This document shows, piece after piece, positions 52,966 through 61,493 of a stretch of 64,000 nucleotides of DNA. The position numbers and the translations under genes were made by a program. The stretch spans positions 1 to 64,000 of the forward strand of contig CAIRAW010000075.1 in the NCBI GenBank assembly GCA_903876735.1, read 5' to 3'. The notes below the pieces were generated by a model. The model was not told where the DNA came from. It did no database searches and was given only the letters and a program-made list of their open reading frames with translations. Position 1 is the stretch's first letter; every line of letters begins with the position of its first letter. Source of the DNA: an uncultured beta proteobacterium. Its GTDB lineage: Bacteria > Pseudomonadota > Gammaproteobacteria > Burkholderiales > Burkholderiaceae_C.

Positions 52966-54474
52966 ATGACTTACTGCACCGAAATCAAAACCCTTTTCGA
53001 GACCCTGGGCCTTGCCGCTCCGACTGACAGCGCGGGCGGCATCGCGGTCCACACGCCGATCGATGGCAGCCTGCTGGCGCGTGTGGCGCCCAGCACCGAC
53101 GCACAGGTCGGCGCCGCCATCGCGCGTGCGCAGGCCCGTGCCTTGAGCTGGCGCGATTCTCCGGCGCCCAAGCGCGGCGATCTGGTGCGCGCCTTTGGCG
53201 AAGCCGTGCGGCGCCACAAGCAGCCGCTGGGCCGCTTGATCTCGCTTGAGACCGGCAAGATCGTGCAAGAGGGTTTGGGTGAGGTGCAGGAGGTGGTGGA
53301 CATCTGCGAGTTTGCCGTCGGTCTGTCGCGCCAACTCTACGGCCTGAGCATTGCCAGCGAGCGCGCCGAACACAAGTTGCTCGAGACCTGGCATCCGCTG
53401 GGTGTGGTGGGCATTATTTCGGCCTTCAACTTTCCGATGGCTGTCTTTGCCTGGAACGCGGCGCTGGCGCTGGTCTGCGGCAACACGCTGGTCTGGAAAC
53501 CGTCCGAGAAAGCGCCCTTGTCCGCACTCGCGCTCTCGGGCCTGCTGCTGCAGACCTCCACAGAGCTGGGCCTGGAGGCCGAAGGCCTGTCCGAACTGCT
53601 GATCGGAGAGCGTGCGGTGGGCGAGGCGCTGGTCGCCCATCCGGCGGTCAAACTGGTCAGCGCCACGGGCTCGACCACCATGGGGCGCGCGGTCGGCATC
53701 GCCTGCGCTGCGCAGTTCAAGCGTTCACTGCTTGAGCTGGGTGGCAACAATGCAGCCATCGTTTGCCCCTCGTCCAATCTGGAACTGGTGGTGCGCGGTG
53801 TCGCGTTCTCGGCGGCGGGAACCGCCGGACAGCGCTGCACCAGCCTGCGCCGCCTGATCGTGCACCGTTCGATCTACGCGGCGCTGGTAGCCGCCCTGGT
53901 GCGCGTCTTTGAACGCCTGCCGGTCGGTGATCCGCTGGCCGATGGCACGCTGGTGGGACCGCTGATCGACCAGCGCGCTTTTGACGCCATGCAGCAGGCA
54001 TTGAAGGGTGCGCGCGATGCCGGTGCGCAAGTTCATTTTGGAGACCGTGAGGCGGTGGGTGAGGCGGCGGCGTTCTACGTGCGCCCGGCCATCGTTGAAC
54101 TGGCAACGCAAAGCGGACCGATGTTGCAGGAAACCTTTGCACCGATCCTGTATGTCGTGCCGTACGACAGTTTCGATGAGGCCATCGCCATCAACAACGC
54201 CGTCAGTCATGGTCTGTCGTCGGCGGTCTTCACGCAGGACCTGCGCGAAGCCGAAGTATTCACCTCGGCGCGCGGCTCGGACTGCGGCATTGCCAACGTC
54301 AACATCGGCACCAGCGGCGCCGAGATCGGTGGCGCTTTTGGTGGCGAGAAAGAAACCGGCGGTGGCCGGGAATCCGGCTCCGACGCCTGGAAAGCCTATA
54401 TGCGCCGGGCCACCAACACCATCAACTACGGCAGCAGCTTGCCGCTGGCGCAGGGGATCAGGTTTGAGGTGTAA
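52966..54474 (+). CDS. ALDH7-like aldehyde dehydrogenase (piperideine-6-carboxylate/aminoadipate semialdehyde type)
   Basis: A 502-residue NAD(P)-dependent aldehyde dehydrogenase. It has GIISAFNFPMAVFAWNAALALVCGNTLVWKPSEKAPL, the Glu-bearing LELGGNNAAIV (~250) and the catalytic Cys in AGTAGQRCTSLRRL (~291). It ends with NVNIGTSGAEIGGAFGGEKETGGGRESGSDAWKAYMRR. GGNNA and TAGQRCTS..R are characteristic of the ALDH7/antiquitin group, whose bacterial members oxidise alpha-aminoadipate semialdehyde in lysine/pipecolate catabolism. It is last in the IclR-linked operon, 9 bp after the binding-protein gene. The substrate assignment is by family resemblance only. Confidence 0.85.
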   Translation: MTYCTEIKTLFETLGLAAPTDSAGGIAVHTPIDGSLLARVAPSTDAQVGAAIARAQARALSWRDSPAPKRGDLVRAFGEAVRRHKQPLGRLISLETGKIVQEGLGEVQEVVDICEFAVGLSRQLYGLSIASERAEHKLLETWHPLGVVGIISAFNFPMAVFAWNAALALVCGNTLVWKPSEKAPLSALALSGLLLQTSTELGLEAEGLSELLIGERAVGEALVAHPAVKLVSATGSTTMGRAVGIACAAQFKRSLLELGGNNAAIVCPSSNLELVVRGVAFSAAGTAGQRCTSLRRLIVHRSIYAALVAALVRVFERLPVGDPLADGTLVGPLIDQRAFDAMQQALKGARDAGAQVHFGDREAVGEAAAFYVRPAIVELATQSGPMLQETFAPILYVVPYDSFDEAIAINNAVSHGLSSAVFTQDLREAEVFTSARGSDCGIANVNIGTSGAEIGGAFGGEKETGGGRESGSDAWKAYMRRATNTINYGSSLPLAQGIRFEV

Positions 54475-54502
54475 GGCCTTGTGGGAAAGACCACGCGAGA
54501 TG

Positions 54503-54886
54503 TCAGGTGCGTGACGCTGCCCACAGCGCCACGCTCTGAATCCCCGCCACCGTCAGCAGCAACGAACCAAACAGGTGCAGCGCGGCAGTGCCAAAGGCCA
54601 GGGCGTAGCGCTGCTGGCCGAGCATGCTGACCACTTCGGCTGAGAAACTGGAGAAGGTGGTCAGTGCGCCCAGAAAACCGGTGACCAGGGCCAGGCGCCA
54701 GACCGGGTCCAGATCGGGCAGACCTTGAAAAACCGCGACGCAAACACCGACCAGGTAGCCACCGATCAGATTGGCCGCTAGCGTTCCCAAAGGAATGACT
54801 GCGCCTGGATTGAGCCACAGGCCCAGGCCCCAGCGCAGCAAGGCGCCAAGGCAGGCACCGATACAGATGGCAATGACAGAAATCAT
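54503..54886 (-). CDS. crcB: fluoride ion channel CrcB/Fluc
   Basis: A 127-residue membrane protein with four helices. Family signatures are [33 protein letters not shown] and the most conserved [17 protein letters not shown]. It exports fluoride as a dual-topology dimer. The start at 54886 ([10 protein letters not shown]) is chosen because the longer frame reaches into the TRAP permease gene. It lies 29 bp after the TRAP large permease gene on the same strand, too short a gap for a fluoride riboswitch, so it is probably co-transcribed with the TRAP genes. Convergent with the aldehyde dehydrogenase gene. Confidence 0.92.
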   Translation of the reverse strand: MISVIAICIGACLGALLRWGLGLWLNPGAVIPLGTLAANLIGGYLVGVCVAVFQGLPDLDPVWRLALVTGFLGALTTFSSFSAEVVSMLGQQRYALAFGTAALHLFGSLLLTVAGIQSVALWAASRT

Positions 54887-54915
54887 GATGCCGCCATCAT
54901 AAGGGTGACGCGTGC

Positions 54916-56211
54916 TTACATCTTGGACGGCAACCAGGTCGCCATCTGCGGAAAGAACCAGAGCAGCAACACCATCGCGCACATCAGGAAAAAGAAGGGC
55001 AGGGTGACGCGGGCAATGTAGGTAATTTCCTTCTTGGTCATGCCTTGCAGCACGAACAGGTTGAAGCCGACCGGCGGCGTAATCTGCGCCATCTCGACCA
55101 CGATCACGATGAAGATGCCAAACCAGAGCAGGTCAATATGCGCTGCTTGCACGGTCGGCAGCAGCACGCCCATGGTCAGCACCACCATTGAGATACCGTC
55201 GAGAAAGCAGCCCAGGATGGCGTAGAACACGGTCAGCGCCAGGATCAGCATAAAGGGGCTCAGGCCCAGTGAGGTGACGTACTCGGCCAGATGGCGCGGC
55301 AGGCCGATGTAGCCCATGCTCAGCGTCAGAAAGGCTGCGCCGGCCAGGATCAGCGCGATCATGCAGTAAAGGCGCGTCGCGCCCATCAGGGCTTCCTTGA
55401 AGTTCGACCAGTTGAGCGACCCCTGAACCGCCGACAGCACAAAAGAACCGATGACGCCAACCGCGGCGGCTTCGGTTGCCGTGGCAACGCCGGCGTAGAT
55501 ACTGCCGAGTACGGCGCTGATCAGGCCGACTACAGGGATCAGGTGCCGTGATTCATACAGCCTCTGCGCCATGGTAAACGTTTCGGTGGTGGGCGGAATC
55601 TTGTCCGGGTGGCGCAGCGACCAGAAGATGATGTAGCCGCTGAACATCGAGGCCAGTATCAGGCCCGGCAAAATGCCGGCGACAAACAGTTGCGAGATCG
55701 AGACTTCGGCGCTGACGCCGTACACGATCATGATGATGGACGGCGGAATCAGAAGGCCCAGCGTGCCGGCACCGGCGAGTGAGCCGATGATCTGGTCCTG
55801 CGGGTAGCCGCGCCGCGTCAACTCCGGCAGCGTCATCTTGCCGATGGTGGCGCAGGTGGCGGCACTCGAGCCCGAGACCGCGGCAAAAATGGTGCAGCCG
55901 ATGATGTTGGTGTGCAGCAGGCGACCGGGGAGCCAATTGACCCAGGGCGCCAGGCCCTTGAACATACTCTCGGAGAGTTTGGTGCGAAACAGGATCTCGC
56001 CCATCCAGATGAACAGCGGCAACGCGGTCAGGGTCCAACTGGATGAAGAACCCCAAATCGTCAAGGCCATGGCTTCGCCGGCCGGGCGGCTGGAGAACAG
56101 CTCCATCGCAATCCAGGCAACACCGGTCAGGGACAGGCCAATCCAGACGCCGCTGCCCAGAATCACGAACAGTGAGCCGATCAACAGCCCGGTAACAGCA
56201 AGTTCACTCAT
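54916..56211 (-). CDS. dctM: TRAP transporter large permease (DctM family), system 2
   Basis: 431 residues with about 12 helices. Family blocks are [80 protein letters not shown] and [17 protein letters not shown]. It belongs to the subgroup with a divergent small permease. It follows its dctQ partner after 16 bp. Not closely similar to the system 1 protein. Confidence 0.9.
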   Translation of the reverse strand: MSELAVTGLLIGSLFVILGSGVWIGLSLTGVAWIAMELFSSRPAGEAMALTIWGSSSSWTLTALPLFIWMGEILFRTKLSESMFKGLAPWVNWLPGRLLHTNIIGCTIFAAVSGSSAATCATIGKMTLPELTRRGYPQDQIIGSLAGAGTLGLLIPPSIIMIVYGVSAEVSISQLFVAGILPGLILASMFSGYIIFWSLRHPDKIPPTTETFTMAQRLYESRHLIPVVGLISAVLGSIYAGVATATEAAAVGVIGSFVLSAVQGSLNWSNFKEALMGATRLYCMIALILAGAAFLTLSMGYIGLPRHLAEYVTSLGLSPFMLILALTVFYAILGCFLDGISMVVLTMGVLLPTVQAAHIDLLWFGIFIVIVVEMAQITPPVGFNLFVLQGMTKKEITYIARVTLPFFFLMCAMVLLLWFFPQMATWLPSKM

Positions 56212-56227
56212 GAAATTTCACTTCCGG

Positions 56228-56740
56228 TTATTCGTTGTGCAGGGCTTCTTCGCTGTCGAGCGTGACGCGTTGGCCGAGGAATTCGAGCACCAGCTCGTCG
56301 ATGAAGGCGATCAGCAATACCAGCGCACCGAGCGCCATGCCGAGCTGTGGCAGCCACAGCGGTGTGGCGTCGTTGCCGGTCGAGATGTCGTTGAAGTCCC
56401 AGGACTGGTAGGACAGCTTGATCGCGTAAAAACAGAACAAACCTGACAGCAGAACGGCCGCGCTCAGACTCCACAGCTCCAGCACCTTCTTGGCGCGTGC
56501 CGGAACAGCGTTGAGCAGCAACGTAACCCGGATGTGTTCGTTCTTTTTGAGTGTGTGCGCCAGTGCCAGAAAGCCGGCCGCTGCCATGCAGTAGCCAGCG
56601 TACATGTCGGTGCCACGAAAGTTGATCGTGACATAGCGGTCGATCATGCCCAGCACCACCATCAGCAGCGTGCCGACCATCATCAAGGCTGCGGCCCAGG
56701 CTGCGCCGTCATAGAGTTTGTTCAAGCTTTTTCTGATCAT
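56228..56740 (-). CDS. dctQ: TRAP transporter small permease (DctQ family), system 2
   Basis: A 170-residue protein with four helices: AAWAAALMMVGTLLMVVLGMIDRY, MYAGYCMAAAGFLALAHTL, VLELWSLSAAVLLSGLFCFYAI and LGMALGALVLLIAFIDELVLEFLG. ThetaFRG-type RFRGTDMYAGYCMAAAGFLA aligns with the DctQ core. It is separated from its dctP gene by 96 bp containing a REP-like palindrome, so receptor and permease messages may differ in abundance. Confidence 0.85.
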   Translation of the reverse strand: MIRKSLNKLYDGAAWAAALMMVGTLLMVVLGMIDRYVTINFRGTDMYAGYCMAAAGFLALAHTLKKNEHIRVTLLLNAVPARAKKVLELWSLSAAVLLSGLFCFYAIKLSYQSWDFNDISTGNDATPLWLPQLGMALGALVLLIAFIDELVLEFLGQRVTLDSEEALHNE

Positions 56741-56771
56741 GGGTGGATGCTCTGTTTAACGTAGGAACGGC

Positions 56772-56825
56772 GTCATTGCGGGCTTGACCCGCAATCCATG
56801 GATGCCGGATCAAGTCCGGCATGAC
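56772..56825. repeat. REP-like 54-bp palindromic element
   Basis: Starts GTCATTGCGGGCTTGACCC and ends in AAGTCCGGCATGAC. The two halves are imperfect inverted copies of a 27-bp unit, each with its own GC stem (GCGGG-CTTGA-CCCGC and GCCGGA-TCAAG-TCCGGC analogues). It looks like a widespread proteobacterial REP/MITE-type repeat and sits inside the TRAP operon between the receptor and small permease genes. Confidence 0.75.
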
Positions 56826-56836
56826 AAACAGGGGAA

Positions 56837-57805
56837 TTATTTGCCGCGATAGGCCTTGATGATGGCTTGGCCATCCGGACCAGCCTTCTTTTCCCAGTCG
56901 GCCAGCATGATGTTGCCCACCTGCTTCAGGTCAGCGGCCAGCTTGGCGCTGGGTGGCAAGATCTTCATGCCCTTCTTGGCGAGTTCGGTCTTGTACCACT
57001 CGTTTTTCTCGGCGCTGAGTTTCCAGCCACGGGTTTCGGCATCGGCCGCGGCCTTCACGACAGCAGCCTGCGTCGCGGCGTCGAGTGCGTTGAAAGCCTT
57101 CAGGTTGACGATGATGGCGTTCTTGGGCAGCCAGGCCTGGGTGTCGTACCAGTATTTGACCGACTCATAGATCTTGCTGTCATAGCCCGTTGAGCCCGAA
57201 CTCATCATGCTGTCAACGACGCCGGTGGCAAAGGCCTGGCTGACTTCGGCCGCCTGGATCGTCACCGGCTGCGCGCCGATGAGGGACGCGATGGTGGAAG
57301 TGGCCGGGCTGTAGGCGCGCCACTTGACGCCGCGCATGTCGGCAACCGACGAAATCTCTTTCTTCACATACAGGCCTTGCGGTGGCCAGGCCACGGTGTA
57401 GAGCAGCTTCATGCCCTGCGCGCCCAGCAGTTTGTCGAGCACCGGTTTTTGCGCCTTGTAGAGCTTCAGGCTGTCGGCAAAACTGCTGGCCAGAAAGGGA
57501 ATGCCGTCGGCGCCGTAGATCGGATTCTCATTTTCGAAATTCACCAGCAGCACTTCACCGATCTGGGCCTGGTTGCCCTGCACGGCGCGCTTGATTTCGG
57601 TGGCCTTGAAGAGCGAGGCATTGGCGTGCACCGTGATCTTGAGTTTGCCGCCGGTGGCCTTCTCCACGTCACTGGCGAATTGCGCGATGTTTTCAGTGTG
57701 GAAATTGTTGGCAGGATAGGCGGTGGGAAGATCCCATTTGGTTTGGGCAAAGGCGCTGCCGCTGATGCTCAACACGGCGGCAATGGCTGCAAGTTGGTAT
57801 TTCAT
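56837..57805 (-). CDS. dctP: TRAP transporter substrate-binding protein (DctP family), system 2
   Basis: A 322-residue periplasmic receptor with signal peptide MKYQLAAIAAVLSISGSAFAQ. Its core includes NNFHTENIAQFASDVEKATGGKLKITVHANASLFKATEIKRAVQGNQAQIGEVLL and the Arg-bearing MRGVKWRAYSPATSTIASLIGAQPV. The start at 57805 has GGAG (CCGGAG) upstream; the longer frame to 57919 is not credible because it lacks a signal peptide at its start. First gene of the TRAP system 2 operon, 110 bp after the carboxypeptidase gene on the same strand. Ligand unknown. Confidence 0.9.
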   Translation of the reverse strand: MKYQLAAIAAVLSISGSAFAQTKWDLPTAYPANNFHTENIAQFASDVEKATGGKLKITVHANASLFKATEIKRAVQGNQAQIGEVLLVNFENENPIYGADGIPFLASSFADSLKLYKAQKPVLDKLLGAQGMKLLYTVAWPPQGLYVKKEISSVADMRGVKWRAYSPATSTIASLIGAQPVTIQAAEVSQAFATGVVDSMMSSGSTGYDSKIYESVKYWYDTQAWLPKNAIIVNLKAFNALDAATQAAVVKAAADAETRGWKLSAEKNEWYKTELAKKGMKILPPSAKLAADLKQVGNIMLADWEKKAGPDGQAIIKAYRGK

Positions 57806-57915
57806 GAAAGCTCCGGAAGGTGAGAGTTGTGTGTACCCCGAGCATAGACGCAAAATTCGCGCCAGTTGCCTCGGACATACCCTGAAAGTGGGGTGCGTGA
57901 CACGCAGGTGACGCT

Positions 57916-59682
57916 TCATGGGCGCGTCAGTTCCAGCCAGGCGCGCTGCGCAGCCAGTGCCGCTTCCATCTGCACGCGGTGCGCAAAACAGAAGTCCTCA
58001 CCGGTTATGGTTTCGTCCGGAAACTCGGTGATCAGGGTGACCGGCGCACCACGATGGTTTGTTTGCGTCTGGCTGCAGGCGCAGCCATGCAGGATTTCAA
58101 ACGGCAGTTCCCCCGCGTGCTGCTCGTAGAGCGCCATCTGGCGCGCGTTGTAGGCAAGCAGGCCCGGAATTTTGGAGACGGCCGCGCTGACGGCTTCGAG
58201 CATGGCGCGTCCTTCCGTATGCCAGCCCGCATGGTGGCGCAGGATCAGGAAGAAGCCTTTGGGGATGGTCCACAGGCCGAAGCCGCGTGGCACGTAGCCA
58301 GAGAGCGGGCGTGTCCATTCGTGGGCCGGGTAGCCGTGCAGATTGATGTGCAACTGGGCGCCAGAGAGGGCTAGCGCCTGCTCGCGCGCGGCGCGCTCAT
58401 AGAGAGGCGCCAGCTCACGGTATTCGATGTCGTCGCCGAGTGCGCTGTAGCGCGCCGCATGCTGCATGTGATGCGGATGCCGGGTGCAGAGCTCGCGGTG
58501 CAGCGCATAGCCATCGGGGTTTTCCAGCGCGATCAGGGCGAAGTGGGGCGCGCCGCTGGCCAGCAGTGTTTGTGCCGCGCGCAATGCGCCGACCACGCCG
58601 GAGGTCTCGTTGGCATGCTGGCCACCGCTGATCAGCACGGCCGGGCCCGGTCCGGCGTGGTACAGCCCCGTCACTTCGCGCCCCTGGCGGCTCAGGGCGG
58701 CAAAGCGCTGGCCGCCCATGGCGCGCATTTCGGCGGCAATGCGCTGTGGCTCGGGCGCCTGTGCGATGGCTTCCAGGGTTTGCGGCAAACCCTGAAGCGC
58801 CGGCACGATGGCGTCCTGCGCCGCCACGTCAAAGCGCTTGAGGCTGATGCACAGTTGGGTCGTGTCGGCGCTGGCGCGCACGTCGGGCACGATCTGCCCA
58901 GGCTGCAGGCGGCGGTCGCTTTCGGGGCGTCCGGAGCGCTTCTGGAAGATTTCCAGCAGCGAGAAGTAAATGTCCTCGTGCAGCGCTTCATAGCTGCTGA
59001 TGCACTCGTGGCCCAGCGCCAGCTGCTGCTCGAAGCCGGGCAGGTCAACGCGGATGTCGAGTCGTTCGAAGTACGGCTCCTGCGCCGGCCAGTTGTGCTG
59101 CGCCACGGTTTGCACGATGCGCTCAAAGACCTGTTCGTAGTTGGTCTGGCAGGCGCTGTCCAGGCGCGCCGCCGCGTCGCCCGCTCGCGTGGCCCGCAGC
59201 CAACCGGTGGGCGAGAGCAGGGTGGCGCCGATCGGGTCAAGGTGGCTGCGGTTCGGTGCAAAGACCGTGGCCTGCAAAGTCGACCCATCGCGCCGTGTGA
59301 GCGCGAGTTGGTAGTGCAAGGCGTCCGAGCCGGCAACAAACTCAAGCGCACAGTCGCTCAGCAGGGCCGCCAGCGGGTAGGCTTCGAGCAAAAAGCGGCC
59401 CTGCGCTGCCTGCGGATGAACCGGGTAGCGGATCGTCACGGCCGCCAGGGTGCTGCAATCGATCTCTTCCAGAAAGTAGTGCAGCAGGGGCTTGTAGGCG
59501 CAGCGCAGCTTCGCCTGCACGCCGGCTCTTGCCAGACGCTGTTCGGCGGCGCGGCGCACCGCTGCGCCTTCGAACAACCAGCCCTCGACCTTGGCACCGC
59601 GCCACTGTGCTTGCTCGAATTGCGCGACCCATTCGTCGAGCGTGCGCGCCAGGCTCAGTTCCAGCAGCGTGCTTGTGTTCAT
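57916..59682 (-). CDS. M14-type zinc carboxypeptidase
   Basis: 588 residues. The C-terminal half (~340-560) has the M14 zinc ligands: His and Glu in SGGQHANETSGVVGA (~353-356) and the later His in HINLHGYPAHEW (~449). NPDGY lies in ALENPDGYALH, and a likely catalytic Glu in LITEFPDET (~552). The N-terminal ~330 residues are an unfamiliar domain with no signal peptide, so the enzyme is probably cytoplasmic. Directly after (1-bp overlap) a peptide-type ABC permease gene, it likely trims an imported peptide or amide. Twice the length of a bare M14 domain. Confidence 0.8.
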   Translation of the reverse strand: MNTSTLLELSLARTLDEWVAQFEQAQWRGAKVEGWLFEGAAVRRAAEQRLARAGVQAKLRCAYKPLLHYFLEEIDCSTLAAVTIRYPVHPQAAQGRFLLEAYPLAALLSDCALEFVAGSDALHYQLALTRRDGSTLQATVFAPNRSHLDPIGATLLSPTGWLRATRAGDAAARLDSACQTNYEQVFERIVQTVAQHNWPAQEPYFERLDIRVDLPGFEQQLALGHECISSYEALHEDIYFSLLEIFQKRSGRPESDRRLQPGQIVPDVRASADTTQLCISLKRFDVAAQDAIVPALQGLPQTLEAIAQAPEPQRIAAEMRAMGGQRFAALSRQGREVTGLYHAGPGPAVLISGGQHANETSGVVGALRAAQTLLASGAPHFALIALENPDGYALHRELCTRHPHHMQHAARYSALGDDIEYRELAPLYERAAREQALALSGAQLHINLHGYPAHEWTRPLSGYVPRGFGLWTIPKGFFLILRHHAGWHTEGRAMLEAVSAAVSKIPGLLAYNARQMALYEQHAGELPFEILHGCACSQTQTNHRGAPVTLITEFPDETITGEDFCFAHRVQMEAALAAQRAWLELTRP

Positions 59683-60545
59683 CAGAGCTTTCCGGTCGGG
59701 TCAATGCGGTCGCGCAGCCAGTCACCGAGCAGGTTCAAGCCCAGCACGGTCAGCATGATGGCCACACCGGGGAAGACGCTGACCCACCAGGCGGTCTGCA
59801 TATAGGTGCGCCCGTCGGCCAGCATGCCGCCCCAGCTTGGAATCAGGGGGTCAACGCCGAGGCCGAGAAAGGTCAGGCTGCTCTCGAGCAGGATGTTGTT
59901 GGCCACGTTGAGCGTCATCAGGATGATGACCGGCCCCAGCACATTGGGCAGGATGTGGTGGCGGATCATGGCCAGGTCGCGCACGCCAAAGGCACGCGCC
60001 GCCTGCACGAACTCGCGCTCGCGCACTGACAGCACCATGCCGCGCACCAGCCGTGCGTACTGCACCCACTGCGCGACCATCATGAACAGGATGATGTTGC
60101 CCAAGCCGCCACCCAGGATCGAGATGAAGGTCAGCGCCACCAGGATGAAGGGCAGGGCCAGTTGCACGTCAACACAGCGCATCAGCAGCATGTCCCAGAA
60201 ACCCCGGTAGTAACCGGCGATCAGGCCGATCACGATGCCCAGCGCCGAGGCGCCCAGCACCGAGACAAAGCCGACCATGAGCGAGATGCGCCCGCCCACC
60301 AGCACGCGCGCCAGCACGTCGCGCCCCAGCGGATCGGTGCCCAGAGGATGGGCCCATGTGAGGAAGGGTTCGGTCAGGCGTGCGCTCAGGTCCATCAGCG
60401 AGCCGCGGTCCGGAAACAGCCAGACCGATAGCAGCACCAGCGCCAGCATGAGGCCGGTGAGCAGGGCGCCCAGAACGAATTCAAGCGAGCGCCACTGCAT
60501 CGGGCGTGATGCAAGGGCGGGCGCGGAGCTTGGCAAGCTGTTCAT
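59682..60545 (-). CDS. peptide-type ABC transporter permease (DppC-like)
   Basis: A 287-residue inner-membrane protein. After a first helix (FVLGALLTGLMLALVLLSVWLF) comes the DppC-typical HPLGTDPLGRDVLARVLVGGRISLMVG. The coupling loop is EFVQAARAFGVRDLAMIRHHILPNVLGP, with the ending SWGGMLADGRTYMQTAWWVSVFPGVAIMLTVLGLNLLGDWLRDRIDP. ATGA overlap with the DppB-like gene upstream; stop and the next ATG share one base with the carboxypeptidase gene. Confidence 0.92.
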   Translation of the reverse strand: MNSLPSSAPALASRPMQWRSLEFVLGALLTGLMLALVLLSVWLFPDRGSLMDLSARLTEPFLTWAHPLGTDPLGRDVLARVLVGGRISLMVGFVSVLGASALGIVIGLIAGYYRGFWDMLLMRCVDVQLALPFILVALTFISILGGGLGNIILFMMVAQWVQYARLVRGMVLSVREREFVQAARAFGVRDLAMIRHHILPNVLGPVIILMTLNVANNILLESSLTFLGLGVDPLIPSWGGMLADGRTYMQTAWWVSVFPGVAIMLTVLGLNLLGDWLRDRIDPTGKL

Positions 60546-61465
60546 TTGCTGCGAATGCGTGGATCGACCAGGCCGTAGGCAATGTCGACCAGCAGGTTGA
60601 CTGCCACGATGATGATGGACAGCACCGTCACCGTGCCCTGCAGAACCGGGTAGTCGCGGCTGGCGATGGCGTCGAAGGCGAGTGTGCCCAGCCCCGGCCA
60701 GTTGAAGACTTTCTCAACCACCACCAGGCCACCGATCAGGTTGCCGAATTGCAGGCCGATGTAGGTGATCAGTGGAATGGCGCAGTTGCGCAGCGCGTGC
60801 TTGTAGAGCACGACGCGGTCTCTCAGCCCCTTGCTGCGCGCCACCATGATGTACTGGGCCGAGAGCGTCTCCAGCATCGCCGTGCGCACCAGGCGCACGT
60901 TGGTGGCCGACAGGATGATGGCCATGGTCAGCGCCGGCATGATCAGGCTGATGGGGCCGTCCCAGCCCGAAGGCGGCAGCAGCGGGAAGGTGATCGAAAG
61001 CAGCAGCACCAGCATGATGGCAAGCCAGAAGTTCGGAAACGACAGGCCCACCAGCGAGATGATGCGGATCAACTGATCGACCCCTTTGCCCTTCTTGACG
61101 GCGGCCTGTATGCCCAGCGGCACCGACACCAGCACCGACAGCAGCAGGGAAACAAAGGCCAGCGCCAGTGTGGCCGGCAAGGCGTCGGAGAGCAGACGAA
61201 CCACCGGTGTGCCGCCCATGAAGCTGCGACCGAAGTCGCCGACCAGAAGGCCGCGCACGAACTCGGCGTACTGCACCAGAAACGGACGGTCCAGGCCCAG
61301 ACCCTGGCGGATGTTTTGCAGGTCCTGCTCGGTCACGCTGCCGGCGCCCTGGCTCAGCATGAGCGCCGGGTCGCCCGACAGGCGCACCGCATACGACACC
61401 AGCAGGGTCACCACCAGCACGACGAAGAGCGCCTGCAGCAGCCGCTTGATCAGGAATTCAGCCAT
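60542..61465 (-). CDS. peptide-type ABC transporter permease (DppB-like)
   Basis: 307 residues with six helices, opening FLIKRLLQALFVVLVVTLLVSYAV. The family segment GDFGRSFMGGTPVVRLLSDALPATLALAF is present. The coupling loop is QYIMVARSKGLRDRVVLYKHALRNCAIPLITYIGLQFGNLIGGLVVVEKVFNWPGLG, with the usual ending. It lies 28 bp after the binding-protein gene. Confidence 0.92.
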   Translation of the reverse strand: MAEFLIKRLLQALFVVLVVTLLVSYAVRLSGDPALMLSQGAGSVTEQDLQNIRQGLGLDRPFLVQYAEFVRGLLVGDFGRSFMGGTPVVRLLSDALPATLALAFVSLLLSVLVSVPLGIQAAVKKGKGVDQLIRIISLVGLSFPNFWLAIMLVLLLSITFPLLPPSGWDGPISLIMPALTMAIILSATNVRLVRTAMLETLSAQYIMVARSKGLRDRVVLYKHALRNCAIPLITYIGLQFGNLIGGLVVVEKVFNWPGLGTLAFDAIASRDYPVLQGTVTVLSIIIVAVNLLVDIAYGLVDPRIRSK

Positions 61466-61493
61466 GCGTCCGTTCGTCCTTCAAACAGCTGCT

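Noticed and set aside
54887-54915. Fluoride riboswitch before crcB
   Set aside because: Only 29 bp separate crcB from the upstream TRAP permease gene, too short for the aptamer, and no characteristic sequence is seen.
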